NCBI RefSeq assembly: GCF_000144695.1
Contig: NC_014378.1
Coordinates: 408,781 to 472,780, forward strand
DNA: 64,000 bases
Source: Acetohalobium arabaticum DSM 5501
Lineage (GTDB): Bacteria; Bacillota; Halanaerobiia; Halobacteroidales; Acetohalobiaceae
Reading direction: 5' to 3'
Each line of letters opens with the position of its first letter. The stretch's first letter is position 1. This document shows positions 29,582 through 37,176 of this stretch, piece after piece. The notes under the pieces are model-generated. The model ran no database searches. It was not told the DNA's origin and saw nothing but the letters and a program-made list of their open reading frames with translations. The translations under genes and the position numbers were made by a program.

Positions 29582-29699
29582 TTCCGGTGGTAATCGCGGA
29601 GGGGCTACACCTGTTCCCATTTCGAACACAGCAGTTAAGTCCTCCAGCGCTGATGGTACTATGGGGGTGACCCTATGGGAGAGTAGGTCGCTGCCGGAA
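29582..29699 (+). rRNA. rrf: 5S ribosomal RNA
   Basis: About 118 nt with matching ends (TTCCGGTGG... / ...CGCTGCCGGAA) and internal landmarks CCCATTTCGAACACAG and GGGAGAGTAGGTCG. It lies about 110 bases after the 23S gene and leads into four tRNAs. Confidence 0.95.
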
Positions 29700-29727
29700 A
29701 TTAATTAATAAAGCATATTGAAGATAT

Positions 29728-29801
29728 TGGGATGTCGCCAAGCGGTAAGGCACAGGGTTTTGGTCTCTGTACCGCAGGTTCGAATCCTGCCATCCCAGCC
29801 A
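29728..29801 (+). tRNA. tRNA-Gln (TTG)
   Basis: Acceptor TGGGATG/CATCCCA, anticodon TTG in GGGTTTTGGTCTC, T-arm GCAGGTTCGAATCCTGC, encoded CCA. Confidence 0.96.
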
Positions 29802-29809
29802 CAAGATAT

Positions 29810-29885
29810 GCCCCCATCGTCTAGAGGCCCAGGATACTAGGTTTTCATCCTAGCGGCAGGGGTTCGAATCCCCTTGGGGGTGCCA
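29810..29885 (+). tRNA. tRNA-Glu (TTC)
   Basis: Begins GCCCCCATCGTCTAGAGGCC, anticodon TTC in CTAGGTTTTCATCCTAG, T-arm GGGGTTCGAATCCCC, encoded CCA. G1 faces U72 as a wobble pair. A copy of its last 11 bases (TGGGGGTGCCA) recurs at 29987-29997. Confidence 0.96.
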
Positions 29886-30024
29886 CCAAATTTACTTGAA
29901 GGCACTTGAATGTATTGTAGCTAAGCAACTTTAATTTAAGTGTAGTAATTACATGTGCCACAGCAAGGCTTGGTTTGTAGCCTGGCTGGGGGTGCCATTA
30001 AAACCTAATTGAATATTATGACCA

Positions 30025-30111
30025 GGAGGGGTTCCCGAGTCCGGTCAAAGGGAGCAGACTGTAAATCTGCCGGCGATGCCTTCAGAGGTTCGAATCCTCT
30101 CCCCTCCACCA
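30025..30111 (+). tRNA. tRNA-Tyr (GTA)
   Basis: Class II tRNA: acceptor GGAGGGG/CCCCTCC, anticodon GTA in CAGACTGTAAATCTG, long variable arm (CCGGCGATGCCTTC), encoded CCA. Confidence 0.97.
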
Positions 30112-30118
30112 TTGTTAT

Positions 30119-30193
30119 GCGGGAATAGCTCAGGGGTAGAGCGTCTCGTTGCCAACGAGAAGGTCGCGGGTTCAAATCCCGTTTCCCGCTCCA
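30119..30193 (+). tRNA. tRNA-Gly (GCC)
   Basis: Acceptor GCGGGAA/TTCCCGC, anticodon GCC in CTCGTTGCCAACGAG, T-arm GCGGGTTCAAATCCCGT, encoded CCA. Last gene of the rRNA-tRNA operon. Confidence 0.97.
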
Positions 30194-30208
30194 TATTATT
30201 TTGTAATC

Positions 30209-30238
30209 AAGACTATCTTATAGGATAGTCTTTTTTTA
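30209..30238 (+). terminator. Terminator of rRNA-tRNA operon
   Basis: AGACTATC and GATAGTCT form a perfect stem with a short loop, then seven Ts. Confidence 0.85.
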
Positions 30239-30353
30239 TTTATATAAATAATTTTTATCTCAATTTATTTATGCAGGACTTTAATTTGACAGTCTTGAAA
30301 TAATACATAGCTATCATTATTTAAAGAATTATAAGTCCTAGGAGGTAATTAAT

Positions 30354-30896
30354 TTGAGTATAGAAGAGAAAGATAATCAACCTTCTTCGGAAAAGGAAGA
30401 GGTAGGAAAAGCTAAGGTTACTATTTTTGGTGATGAATATGTAATTAGAGCAAAAGAATCGGCTGAATATATTAAACAAGTAGCTAAGTGTGTCAATCAA
30501 GAGCTAGAAGAAGTAACAGAAAAAGGGGCTAGATTAAGTAGAATAAAGATGATGGTCTTAGCAGCTATGAATTTAGCTGATAAGTATTATAAATCTTTGG
30601 ACCATGAGCAGGAAATAGAGGATAAGCTTCGGGATAGAGAAGAAGAGTTGGAAAACTTAACAAAACAGTATAAAGAGTTGACTAAAGAATATAATAATTT
30701 ACAAAAAGAATATGATATCTTGAAGACAAAGTATGAAAAATTACAGCAGAGATATGATGATTTAGATGATAAACACCAAAAATTAAGAAAAGAACGTAAT
30801 AATTTTGAAAAAAAATATGATGATTTGCAGCAAAAGTATGAAGAATTAGATAATGAATATCAGGAGTTTTTAATGGAATTTGATAAGGAGGATTAG
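30354..30896 (+). CDS. zapA: ZapA-like cell division protein with long coiled coil
   Basis: 180 aa from TTG behind CTAGGAGGT. Residues about 20-95 match the ZapA fold (KVTIFGDEYVIRAKESAEYI, then MMVLAAMNLADKYYK). ZapA bundles FtsZ filaments at midcell. The C-terminal half (about 95-178) is a continuous coiled coil with seven-residue repeats of the type KYEKLQQRYDDL, far longer than the usual 80-110 aa ZapA. The gene lies in the usual zapA-cvpA-polX order, overlapping the cvpA ribosome site. The long tail is the main oddity. Confidence 0.88.
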   Translation: MSIEEKDNQPSSEKEEVGKAKVTIFGDEYVIRAKESAEYIKQVAKCVNQELEEVTEKGARLSRIKMMVLAAMNLADKYYKSLDHEQEIEDKLRDREEELENLTKQYKELTKEYNNLQKEYDILKTKYEKLQQRYDDLDDKHQKLRKERNNFEKKYDDLQQKYEELDNEYQEFLMEFDKED

Positions 30897-30901
30897 CTTG
30901 A

Positions 30902-31390
30902 ATGCAGAGTATTAATCTTTTAGATTTTGGAATCATAATAATAATAATTTCTTCTATTCTCCGCGGCTATCAGAAAGGAATGATTAGACAGGTTATTTCT
31001 ATTGTAGCTTTAGCTGTTGCTTTTTATGTTGCTATGAATAATTATCAAGTGGTAGCCGTTTATTTCAATAATAATTTTCCGATTACTATGTCAATTGCAC
31101 AAGTTATTAGTTTTGGTTTGATTGTTATTGTGATTAGTGCTGTAATAAATATTTTAGGATATTTATTGAATAAATTAACCGGTCTTTTATTATTATCGAT
31201 GATTGATGGTATGGGAGGAGCTATTTTAGGACTGATTAAGGGTGGTTTAATAGTTTATATTTTATTAATTTTAATCAGTCGAGTACCATTTCCTGCAGCG
31301 GAAGATTCCCTACAGGCTTCTATTCTGGCAGATAAATTTTTATCATTAACTCCAATTTTTGAAGATAAGTTACAGGAATTTATAAATTAA
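30902..31390 (+). CDS. cvpA: CvpA family membrane protein
   Basis: 162 aa with four hydrophobic segments (about 5-22, 29-47, 65-88, 105-128). The GYQKGMIRQV motif in the first cytoplasmic loop and GAILGLIKGGLIVYILL near 112-128 are typical of CvpA. The family is linked to colicin V production in E. coli and to envelope integrity elsewhere; its exact function here is unknown. It starts six bases after zapA. Confidence 0.88.
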   Translation: MQSINLLDFGIIIIIISSILRGYQKGMIRQVISIVALAVAFYVAMNNYQVVAVYFNNNFPITMSIAQVISFGLIVIVISAVINILGYLLNKLTGLLLLSMIDGMGGAILGLIKGGLIVYILLILISRVPFPAAEDSLQASILADKFLSLTPIFEDKLQEFIN

Positions 31391-31421
31391 ATTGTATTAG
31401 GAAAGAGGTGGGGTTAAGTTA

Positions 31422-33137
31422 ATGGAGAACTTAAAAGTTGCTTGGATTTTAGAAGAGATAGCTGATCTTTTAAAATTAAAAGGAGCTAATTATTTTAAGA
31501 TTCAGTCCTACTATAATGTTAGCAAAAGAATTAAGAATTTAGAGACTAATATAAAGAAATTAGTAGCTAATAATAGATTACAGGATATTGAAGGGATTGG
31601 TGAAAGTTTAGCAGTTACTATTGATGAAATTTTACAGACGGGAACCTGCTCTAAATATAAAGAACTTAAAGAAGAGATTCCAATTGGTTTGTTAGAAATT
31701 CTTGATTTGCCGGGGGTAGGACCTAAGAAGGTTAAGCTTTTTTATGACGAATTAGGAATTACAGATTTAGATGAACTGAAGAAAGCTGCTAAGAAGCAGA
31801 AACTGAGAAAGTTATCCGGTATTGGAGCCAAGACTGAACTTAAGATTCTTGATGCTATCATGAAGGCTAAAAATAGGAATGATAAGATTGATTTAGGTTT
31901 AGCAACTGCTTTAGCTGAGGAGTTATTGGATATCTGTGCTAAGTTAAAAAGTGTTACTAAAGTAGAAGTAGTAGGTGGTCTGCGGAGGAAAAAAGAATTA
32001 ATCAGTGATCTTGATCTGTTAGTAGTAACTGATAATTCTAAGCAGGTTAGAGAAGTAATGAAGGATGTCCCCCTAGTAACTGAAGTATTAACTGAAACTG
32101 ATAAGAGTCTAGAATTAGCCAGCAAGCCTGGTGTTCCTATAGAGATCTTTTTTATTGTTGAAGATGAATTCTATTCTGCTTTAGTAGCAGCAACCGGTAA
32201 TCAGGAGCATTATGAAGCTTTAAGTGAGTTAGCAGCTCAGAAGGGATATTGCCTGAACAATACCGGAGTCTATCAGCTTGATACGAATGAAACTGTAGAG
32301 ATTGATTCTGAGAAAGAGATCTATCAGTTATTGGACTTACCATATATTATTCCGGAACTGCGGACAGGAGATCACGAAATTGAAGCGGCAAGGGAAGGGA
32401 ATTTGCCGGTTAAATTAGAGTCGGCTGATATAATGGGTGATTTACATGTCCATACTGACTGGAGTGATGGAGGCAATACTATCCAGGAAATGGCTTTGGC
32501 TGCTAGAGATAGGGGATATAAATTTTTATCTATCTGTGATCATTCAAAATCACTGGGGGTAGCCGGCGGTTTGACTATAGATGATTTAAAAGAGCAGATT
32601 AAAGAGATAGAGATAATAAATAAGGAATTAACTGATTTCAGGATCTTAAAGGGAGCGGAAGTGGATATTTTACATAATGGAGATTTAGATTACCCCCAGG
32701 AAGTTTTAGATGAGTTGGATATGGTGGTAGCATCAGTTCATTCAGGCTTTAGACAGTCCGGGGAACAGATGACTAGTCGAATCTTGAGAGCTTTAGATCA
32801 TGAGGCTGTTAATGTATTAGGCCATCCTACTGGTCGATTATTGGGTAAGCGGGGGCCTTATGCTGTTGATATAGAACAGGTAATCAAAAGAGCAGTAAAG
32901 ACAGACACAGTTTTAGAGATCAATGCATCGCCACATAGACTGGATCTTAACGGTAAACATCTAAGGATTGCTAAAGAGGCAGGAGCTAAAATAGCAATTA
33001 ATACTGATGCTCATAATATTCAACAGCTTGATAATATGCAGTTTGGAGTTTATAATGCTCGTAAAGGCTGGATTGAGCCGTCAGAAGTTATTAATACTTA
33101 TTCTTTAACAGAATTGTTGGCATTATTATATAATTAA
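31422..33137 (+). CDS. polX: DNA polymerase/3'-5' exonuclease PolX
   Basis: 571 aa, standard length. An N-terminal polX domain has helix-hairpin-helix repeats (IEGIGESLA, LPGVGPKKVK, LSGIGAKTE) and the nucleotidyltransferase acids SDLDLLV (about 192-198). The C-terminal PHP domain has HVHTDWSDGG (about 342-351), CDHS, EVDI and NTDAH for metal binding and exonuclease activity. It fills short gaps in base excision repair. It precedes the NIF3-like gene and mutS2. Confidence 0.96.
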   Translation: MENLKVAWILEEIADLLKLKGANYFKIQSYYNVSKRIKNLETNIKKLVANNRLQDIEGIGESLAVTIDEILQTGTCSKYKELKEEIPIGLLEILDLPGVGPKKVKLFYDELGITDLDELKKAAKKQKLRKLSGIGAKTELKILDAIMKAKNRNDKIDLGLATALAEELLDICAKLKSVTKVEVVGGLRRKKELISDLDLLVVTDNSKQVREVMKDVPLVTEVLTETDKSLELASKPGVPIEIFFIVEDEFYSALVAATGNQEHYEALSELAAQKGYCLNNTGVYQLDTNETVEIDSEKEIYQLLDLPYIIPELRTGDHEIEAAREGNLPVKLESADIMGDLHVHTDWSDGGNTIQEMALAARDRGYKFLSICDHSKSLGVAGGLTIDDLKEQIKEIEIINKELTDFRILKGAEVDILHNGDLDYPQEVLDELDMVVASVHSGFRQSGEQMTSRILRALDHEAVNVLGHPTGRLLGKRGPYAVDIEQVIKRAVKTDTVLEINASPHRLDLNGKHLRIAKEAGAKIAINTDAHNIQQLDNMQFGVYNARKGWIEPSEVINTYSLTELLALLYN

Positions 33138-33171
33138 ATATAGATTATAAGAAATTAGAGGAGGATTAACT

Positions 33172-34125
33172 ATGGAATTAGAGAAAATCTATGAATTGGC
33201 TTTAGAGCTGGGAATTGAAGCTGACCCCAGAGGAAAAGAGGAAGTTGAGAGGAAATTAAAAGAGATCAGAGAAGAATATGATGAGATGGATGAAGAAGAA
33301 AAAGGAGAGTTTGATGAAGCTAAACTGGAGAATCCTTATTCTGATACTAGAATTCTGTATGGAGACCAAGCAAGAGAAGTAGAGAGTATCTTAGTTGGGA
33401 TTGATATTGATGTTAGTGAAGTACTAATTGCTGATAGATTAACGGAAAAGGGGAGAAATATAGATTTAGTTATGTCCCATCATCCTGAAGGCAAAGCACT
33501 CGCAGCCTTACATCAGGTGATGCATATGCAGGAAGACATTCTTTATGAACATGGAGTTCCGATTAATGTAGCAGAAGACATAATGGCTGAGAGAATTCAA
33601 GAAGTTGAACGAAGACTAATGCCGGTTAATCACAATAAGACTAGAGATGCTGCTCGTATCTTTGATATTCCTCTACTTTCTGTCCATACTCCGGCGGATA
33701 ATTTAGTAACAGAGTATCTACAGAGTAAGATTGATAAGGAGAAACCAGACAAAGTAGAGAATGTAGTTCAGTTGCTTAAAGAGATACCGGAATATAAAGA
33801 AGCAGTTACTGAGAAGGCAGGACCTAAGGTTGTCGTGGGTAGTGAAGATAGACGAGCTGGTAAAGTAGTGGTTGATATGACCGGTGGAACTAGTGGTTCC
33901 AAAGAAGCATTTAAGAATCTATCCCAGGCCGGAGTAGGTACTTTAGTCTGTATGCATATCGGTGAAGAACATCGTAAAAAGGCAGAAGAGAACCATATTA
34001 ATGTAGTTATTGCTGGACATATGGCCAGCGATTCTATTGGATTGAATCTATTTCTGGATAGATTAGAAGAAAAGGGGATTGAGATTATACCTTGTTCAGG
34101 TCTAATTAGAGTAGTAAGGAATTAA
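33172..34125 (+). CDS. NIF3-like (NGG1-interacting factor family) protein
   Basis: 317 aa with a charged helical N-terminus (1-60) and a NIF3-like core. SHHPEGKALAAL (about 103-114) and the C-terminal IAGHMASDSIGLNLFLDRLE (about 283-302) carry the metal-binding His/Asp/Glu residues of the family. NIF3 proteins bind two metal ions and may be hydrolases, but no accepted reaction exists. It lies between polX and mutS2 with short gaps, which suggests one operon linked to DNA maintenance. Confidence 0.75.
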   Translation: MELEKIYELALELGIEADPRGKEEVERKLKEIREEYDEMDEEEKGEFDEAKLENPYSDTRILYGDQAREVESILVGIDIDVSEVLIADRLTEKGRNIDLVMSHHPEGKALAALHQVMHMQEDILYEHGVPINVAEDIMAERIQEVERRLMPVNHNKTRDAARIFDIPLLSVHTPADNLVTEYLQSKIDKEKPDKVENVVQLLKEIPEYKEAVTEKAGPKVVVGSEDRRAGKVVVDMTGGTSGSKEAFKNLSQAGVGTLVCMHIGEEHRKKAEENHINVVIAGHMASDSIGLNLFLDRLEEKGIEIIPCSGLIRVVRN

Positions 34126-34144
34126 CAGGAGGGGATGATAGACT

Positions 34145-36550
34145 TTGGAGCAGCATGTCCTAGAAATTCTAGAATATAATAAGATAAAAAAGAGATTAGC
34201 TAAGCATACATCTTCTAAACTCGCCCGTAAACTGGTTGATAATTTAAAACCAGTAAGTGATTTTGACTTTATTCAAGAGCGGCAGTTAGAAGTAACAGCT
34301 GCTAAAAAGATTCTGAATAGAGAAGAGAAGTATCCACCTTTAGGTGGAATTAAAGATGTCAGGGATTCATTGAAAAGAACTAGCAAAGAAATTACTTTGA
34401 ATGGAGAAGAATTAGTAGAGATAGCAGATACTCTATCAACTAGCCGAAATTTAAAGAGGTATCTGTTGAATTTAGAAGACGAAGAAGATGAATATAAAAG
34501 TGTAGTTAAGTATGGTACTCAGTTAGATAACTTTAAACCTCTGGAACGTAAGATAAATAAGGCTGTGGATAATCAGGGCAATGTATTGGATACTGCAAGT
34601 ACTAAGCTGCGGAATATTCGCCGCAGCATTACTGATTACAGCCAGCGGATTAAGGATAAATTAAATTCAATTCTGAGTTCAAAGAAGTATCAGAGTTATA
34701 TTCAGGATTCATTGGTTACAATTAGAGATAAAAGATATGTAATTCCGATTAAAAGCCAGTTTCAGGAGAAAGTCTCTGGTATTGTTCATGACCAGTCGGC
34801 AAGTAAGCAGACTGTATTTATTGAACCGATGGCTGTCGTTAAACTGAATAATAAGTTACGCAGTTTCATGGCAGAAGAAGAAGAAGAAGTCTATCGAATC
34901 TTAACAGAACTGACTTATGAAGTCAGAGAAGAATTGGATAGAATTAAAGAAACCTTAAAATTACTGGCCTGGTTGGATTTTACTTTTGCTAAGGCTGAAT
35001 ACAGCTTCAAGATTGAAGGAGCAGAACCTGTCTTAAATCAGGAAGAGTATATTAATCTGGAGAAGGCAAGACATCCTCTGATTCCACAAGATGAGGTAGT
35101 ACCAATTGATATTAAATTAGGCGGCAAATTTGATACATTGGTAATTACTGGTCCCAATACTGGAGGAAAGACAGTAACTCTTAAGACAGTAGGATTATTG
35201 ACATTAATGGCCCAGTCTGGCCTTCATATTCCTGCCTTGTCCGGTTCAAAGATAGCAGTATTTGATGAAATTCATGGCGATATTGGTGATGAGCAGAGTA
35301 TTGAGCAGAACTTAAGTACTTTTTCTTCCCATATGACGCGGATTATTGATATTCTTGAGACGGCTCAAGAGAATAATTTAGTTTTGCTTGATGAGATAGG
35401 AGCGGGAACTGATCCTACCGAGGGTGCTGCTTTAGCTATGGCAATTTTGGAAGAATTATATAGCCGGGGTCGGATTAATACGATAGCTACCACTCACTAT
35501 AGTCAATTAAAGACTTTTGCTTATCAACAGGAAGGAATTCAGAATGCTTCGGTGGAATTTGATGTTGAAACTCTACAGCCTACCTATAGACTACAGATGG
35601 GAATGCCTGGGCGCAGTAACGCCTTTGAAATTGCTGGTAGGTTAGGCCTGCCAACAGAGGTGATTGAGAAGGCTCGGGCTAAGTTGAGTGAAGAAGATAT
35701 AGAGGTTGATAGGATTATTCAGAGTATTGAGGAGAGCAAACAGAGTATCGTAGAGAATGAGGAGGCTGCCCGGAAAGAAAGGAAGAAGGCTAAAGAATTA
35801 AAAGAAGAATATGAAACCAAACTGGAGGAAGTGGAAAAGTTAGAACAGAAGATAAAGAAGGATGCTTATGCTGAAGCTGAAAAGATAATTGCTGAGTCTA
35901 AAAAGAAGGTTAATGAAGTAGTAACTGAAATGAAAGAGAAGGCTGAAGTTAATCAACAGGAAGTGGATAGAGCTAAGAGTAAAATAGATGAATATAAATA
36001 TAACTTAAGTAGTGAGCGAGTAGATTTAGAATCAGACCTTAAACAGCAGAGGATACAGCAAAATTCAGAGGATTTGGAAGTAGGAGATAAGGTTCGACTC
36101 AAGAAGTTAAATAAAGAAGGGGAAATAATTGAACTTTCTGAGGATAAAGAAGAAGCAGTAATTCAGGCTGGGCCAATGAAGGTGAATGTAGATATTAGTC
36201 GTTTAGAACAGATGGATGAATCTGACCAACAAACAGAAGCAAGTAATAATTCTAATGGATTAAATAATGATACTAATATTGGCAGTCTTAAAAATAAAAA
36301 ATCTCGCCATATTTCTCCTAAACTGGATTTGAGAGGTTTGAGAGCAATAGAGGCTAAAGAAAAAGTGGATAAGTATCTGGATGATGCTTATTTAGCCAAT
36401 ATTTCTAAAGCAGAAATAGTCCACGGCAAGGGCTCCGGTGTTTTGCGGGAGGTAGTTCATGATCTTTTAGATGAGCATTCTCAGATAGATGAGTATAGAC
36501 TAGGCGGGAAAGATGAAGGAGGATCAGGTGTAACTATCGTTAAGTTTTAA
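34145..36550 (+). CDS. mutS2: MutS2, endonuclease/ribosome-rescue ATPase
   Basis: 801 aa from TTG with AGGAGGGG ten bases upstream. It has the MutS core without mismatch-recognition domain I, an ATPase with Walker A GPNTGGKT (about 339) and Walker B LVLLDEIGAGTDP, a long coiled coil (about 515-640), a KOW-like segment (about 648-690) and a C-terminal Smr nuclease domain with LDLRG and EIVHGKGSGVLREVV. It acts on recombination intermediates or on collided ribosomes. The linker before Smr is rich in Asn/Ser. Last DNA-related gene of the cluster. Confidence 0.96.
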   Translation: MEQHVLEILEYNKIKKRLAKHTSSKLARKLVDNLKPVSDFDFIQERQLEVTAAKKILNREEKYPPLGGIKDVRDSLKRTSKEITLNGEELVEIADTLSTSRNLKRYLLNLEDEEDEYKSVVKYGTQLDNFKPLERKINKAVDNQGNVLDTASTKLRNIRRSITDYSQRIKDKLNSILSSKKYQSYIQDSLVTIRDKRYVIPIKSQFQEKVSGIVHDQSASKQTVFIEPMAVVKLNNKLRSFMAEEEEEVYRILTELTYEVREELDRIKETLKLLAWLDFTFAKAEYSFKIEGAEPVLNQEEYINLEKARHPLIPQDEVVPIDIKLGGKFDTLVITGPNTGGKTVTLKTVGLLTLMAQSGLHIPALSGSKIAVFDEIHGDIGDEQSIEQNLSTFSSHMTRIIDILETAQENNLVLLDEIGAGTDPTEGAALAMAILEELYSRGRINTIATTHYSQLKTFAYQQEGIQNASVEFDVETLQPTYRLQMGMPGRSNAFEIAGRLGLPTEVIEKARAKLSEEDIEVDRIIQSIEESKQSIVENEEAARKERKKAKELKEEYETKLEEVEKLEQKIKKDAYAEAEKIIAESKKKVNEVVTEMKEKAEVNQQEVDRAKSKIDEYKYNLSSERVDLESDLKQQRIQQNSEDLEVGDKVRLKKLNKEGEIIELSEDKEEAVIQAGPMKVNVDISRLEQMDESDQQTEASNNSNGLNNDTNIGSLKNKKSRHISPKLDLRGLRAIEAKEKVDKYLDDAYLANISKAEIVHGKGSGVLREVVHDLLDEHSQIDEYRLGGKDEGGSGVTIVKF

Positions 36551-36580
36551 AATAACTTATTAAAAAGGGGAGGAATAATT

Positions 36581-37117
36581 ATGTTTTTAAAGAATCAAGA
36601 AGCTGAAAAAGAAGGAGTTTTACAGGCAGCTAAATTGATGACTACTGCTGCTAGGACTGCTCCTAAAGGTAAAGGTGTTGATAATCTAGCAACAGCTGTC
36701 CTTGGGGAAGGTGAAGAGAAGGAAGAGTTGGTAGCTGAAATGAAAGGGTTAGCTGATGAATCTGGAGCTGGTTTCTTTAAGCGTGATGCTGAAAATATAG
36801 CTGAAGCAGATGCAGTAGTTTTATTGGGAACTGAAACAGGAGCTATAGGTGTTCCAGCCTGTGGTTACTGTGGTTTTGAAGATTGTTCAGCTCAGAGTCA
36901 AAGTGAAAATGGAGTTTGTGCTTTTAATACTGGTGATTTGGGTATTGCAGTAGGCTCTGCTGTCAGTAAAGCAGCTGATCTGCGAATAGATAACCGAATT
37001 ATGTTTACTGCAGGTAAGGCAGCAGTTAGGTTGGATTTGTTAGGTGAAGATGTAGAAATAGCTTATGGAATTGCTCTTAATGCAGCAGGCAAGAATCCAT
37101 TCTTTGATCGAGGTTAA
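36581..37117 (+). CDS. DUF2148 ferredoxin-like domain protein
   Basis: 178 aa. Residues about 94-115 contain the cysteine set ACGYCGFEDCSAQ and NGVCAF, which defines the DUF2148 family and could bind an Fe-S cluster. The ends (AAKLMTTAARTAPKGKGVDN and AYGIALNAAGKNPFFDR) are also typical. Its function is unknown. Such proteins are common in strict anaerobes. It starts behind GGGGAGG and ends at a two-way terminator. Confidence 0.85.
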   Translation: MFLKNQEAEKEGVLQAAKLMTTAARTAPKGKGVDNLATAVLGEGEEKEELVAEMKGLADESGAGFFKRDAENIAEADAVVLLGTETGAIGVPACGYCGFEDCSAQSQSENGVCAFNTGDLGIAVGSAVSKAADLRIDNRIMFTAGKAAVRLDLLGEDVEIAYGIALNAAGKNPFFDRG

Positions 37118-37135
37118 ATAAAAAGTAGTTAATTT

Positions 37136-37168
37136 AAAAAGTCAGGCTAATATTAGCCTGACTTTTTT
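37136..37168. terminator. Bidirectional terminator
   Basis: AAAAAGTCAGGCTAA and TTAGCCTGACTTTTTT form a perfect stem with A and T tails on both sides, serving the DUF2148 gene and the converging PBP gene. Confidence 0.88.
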
Positions 37169-37176
37169 GCTTGCAC

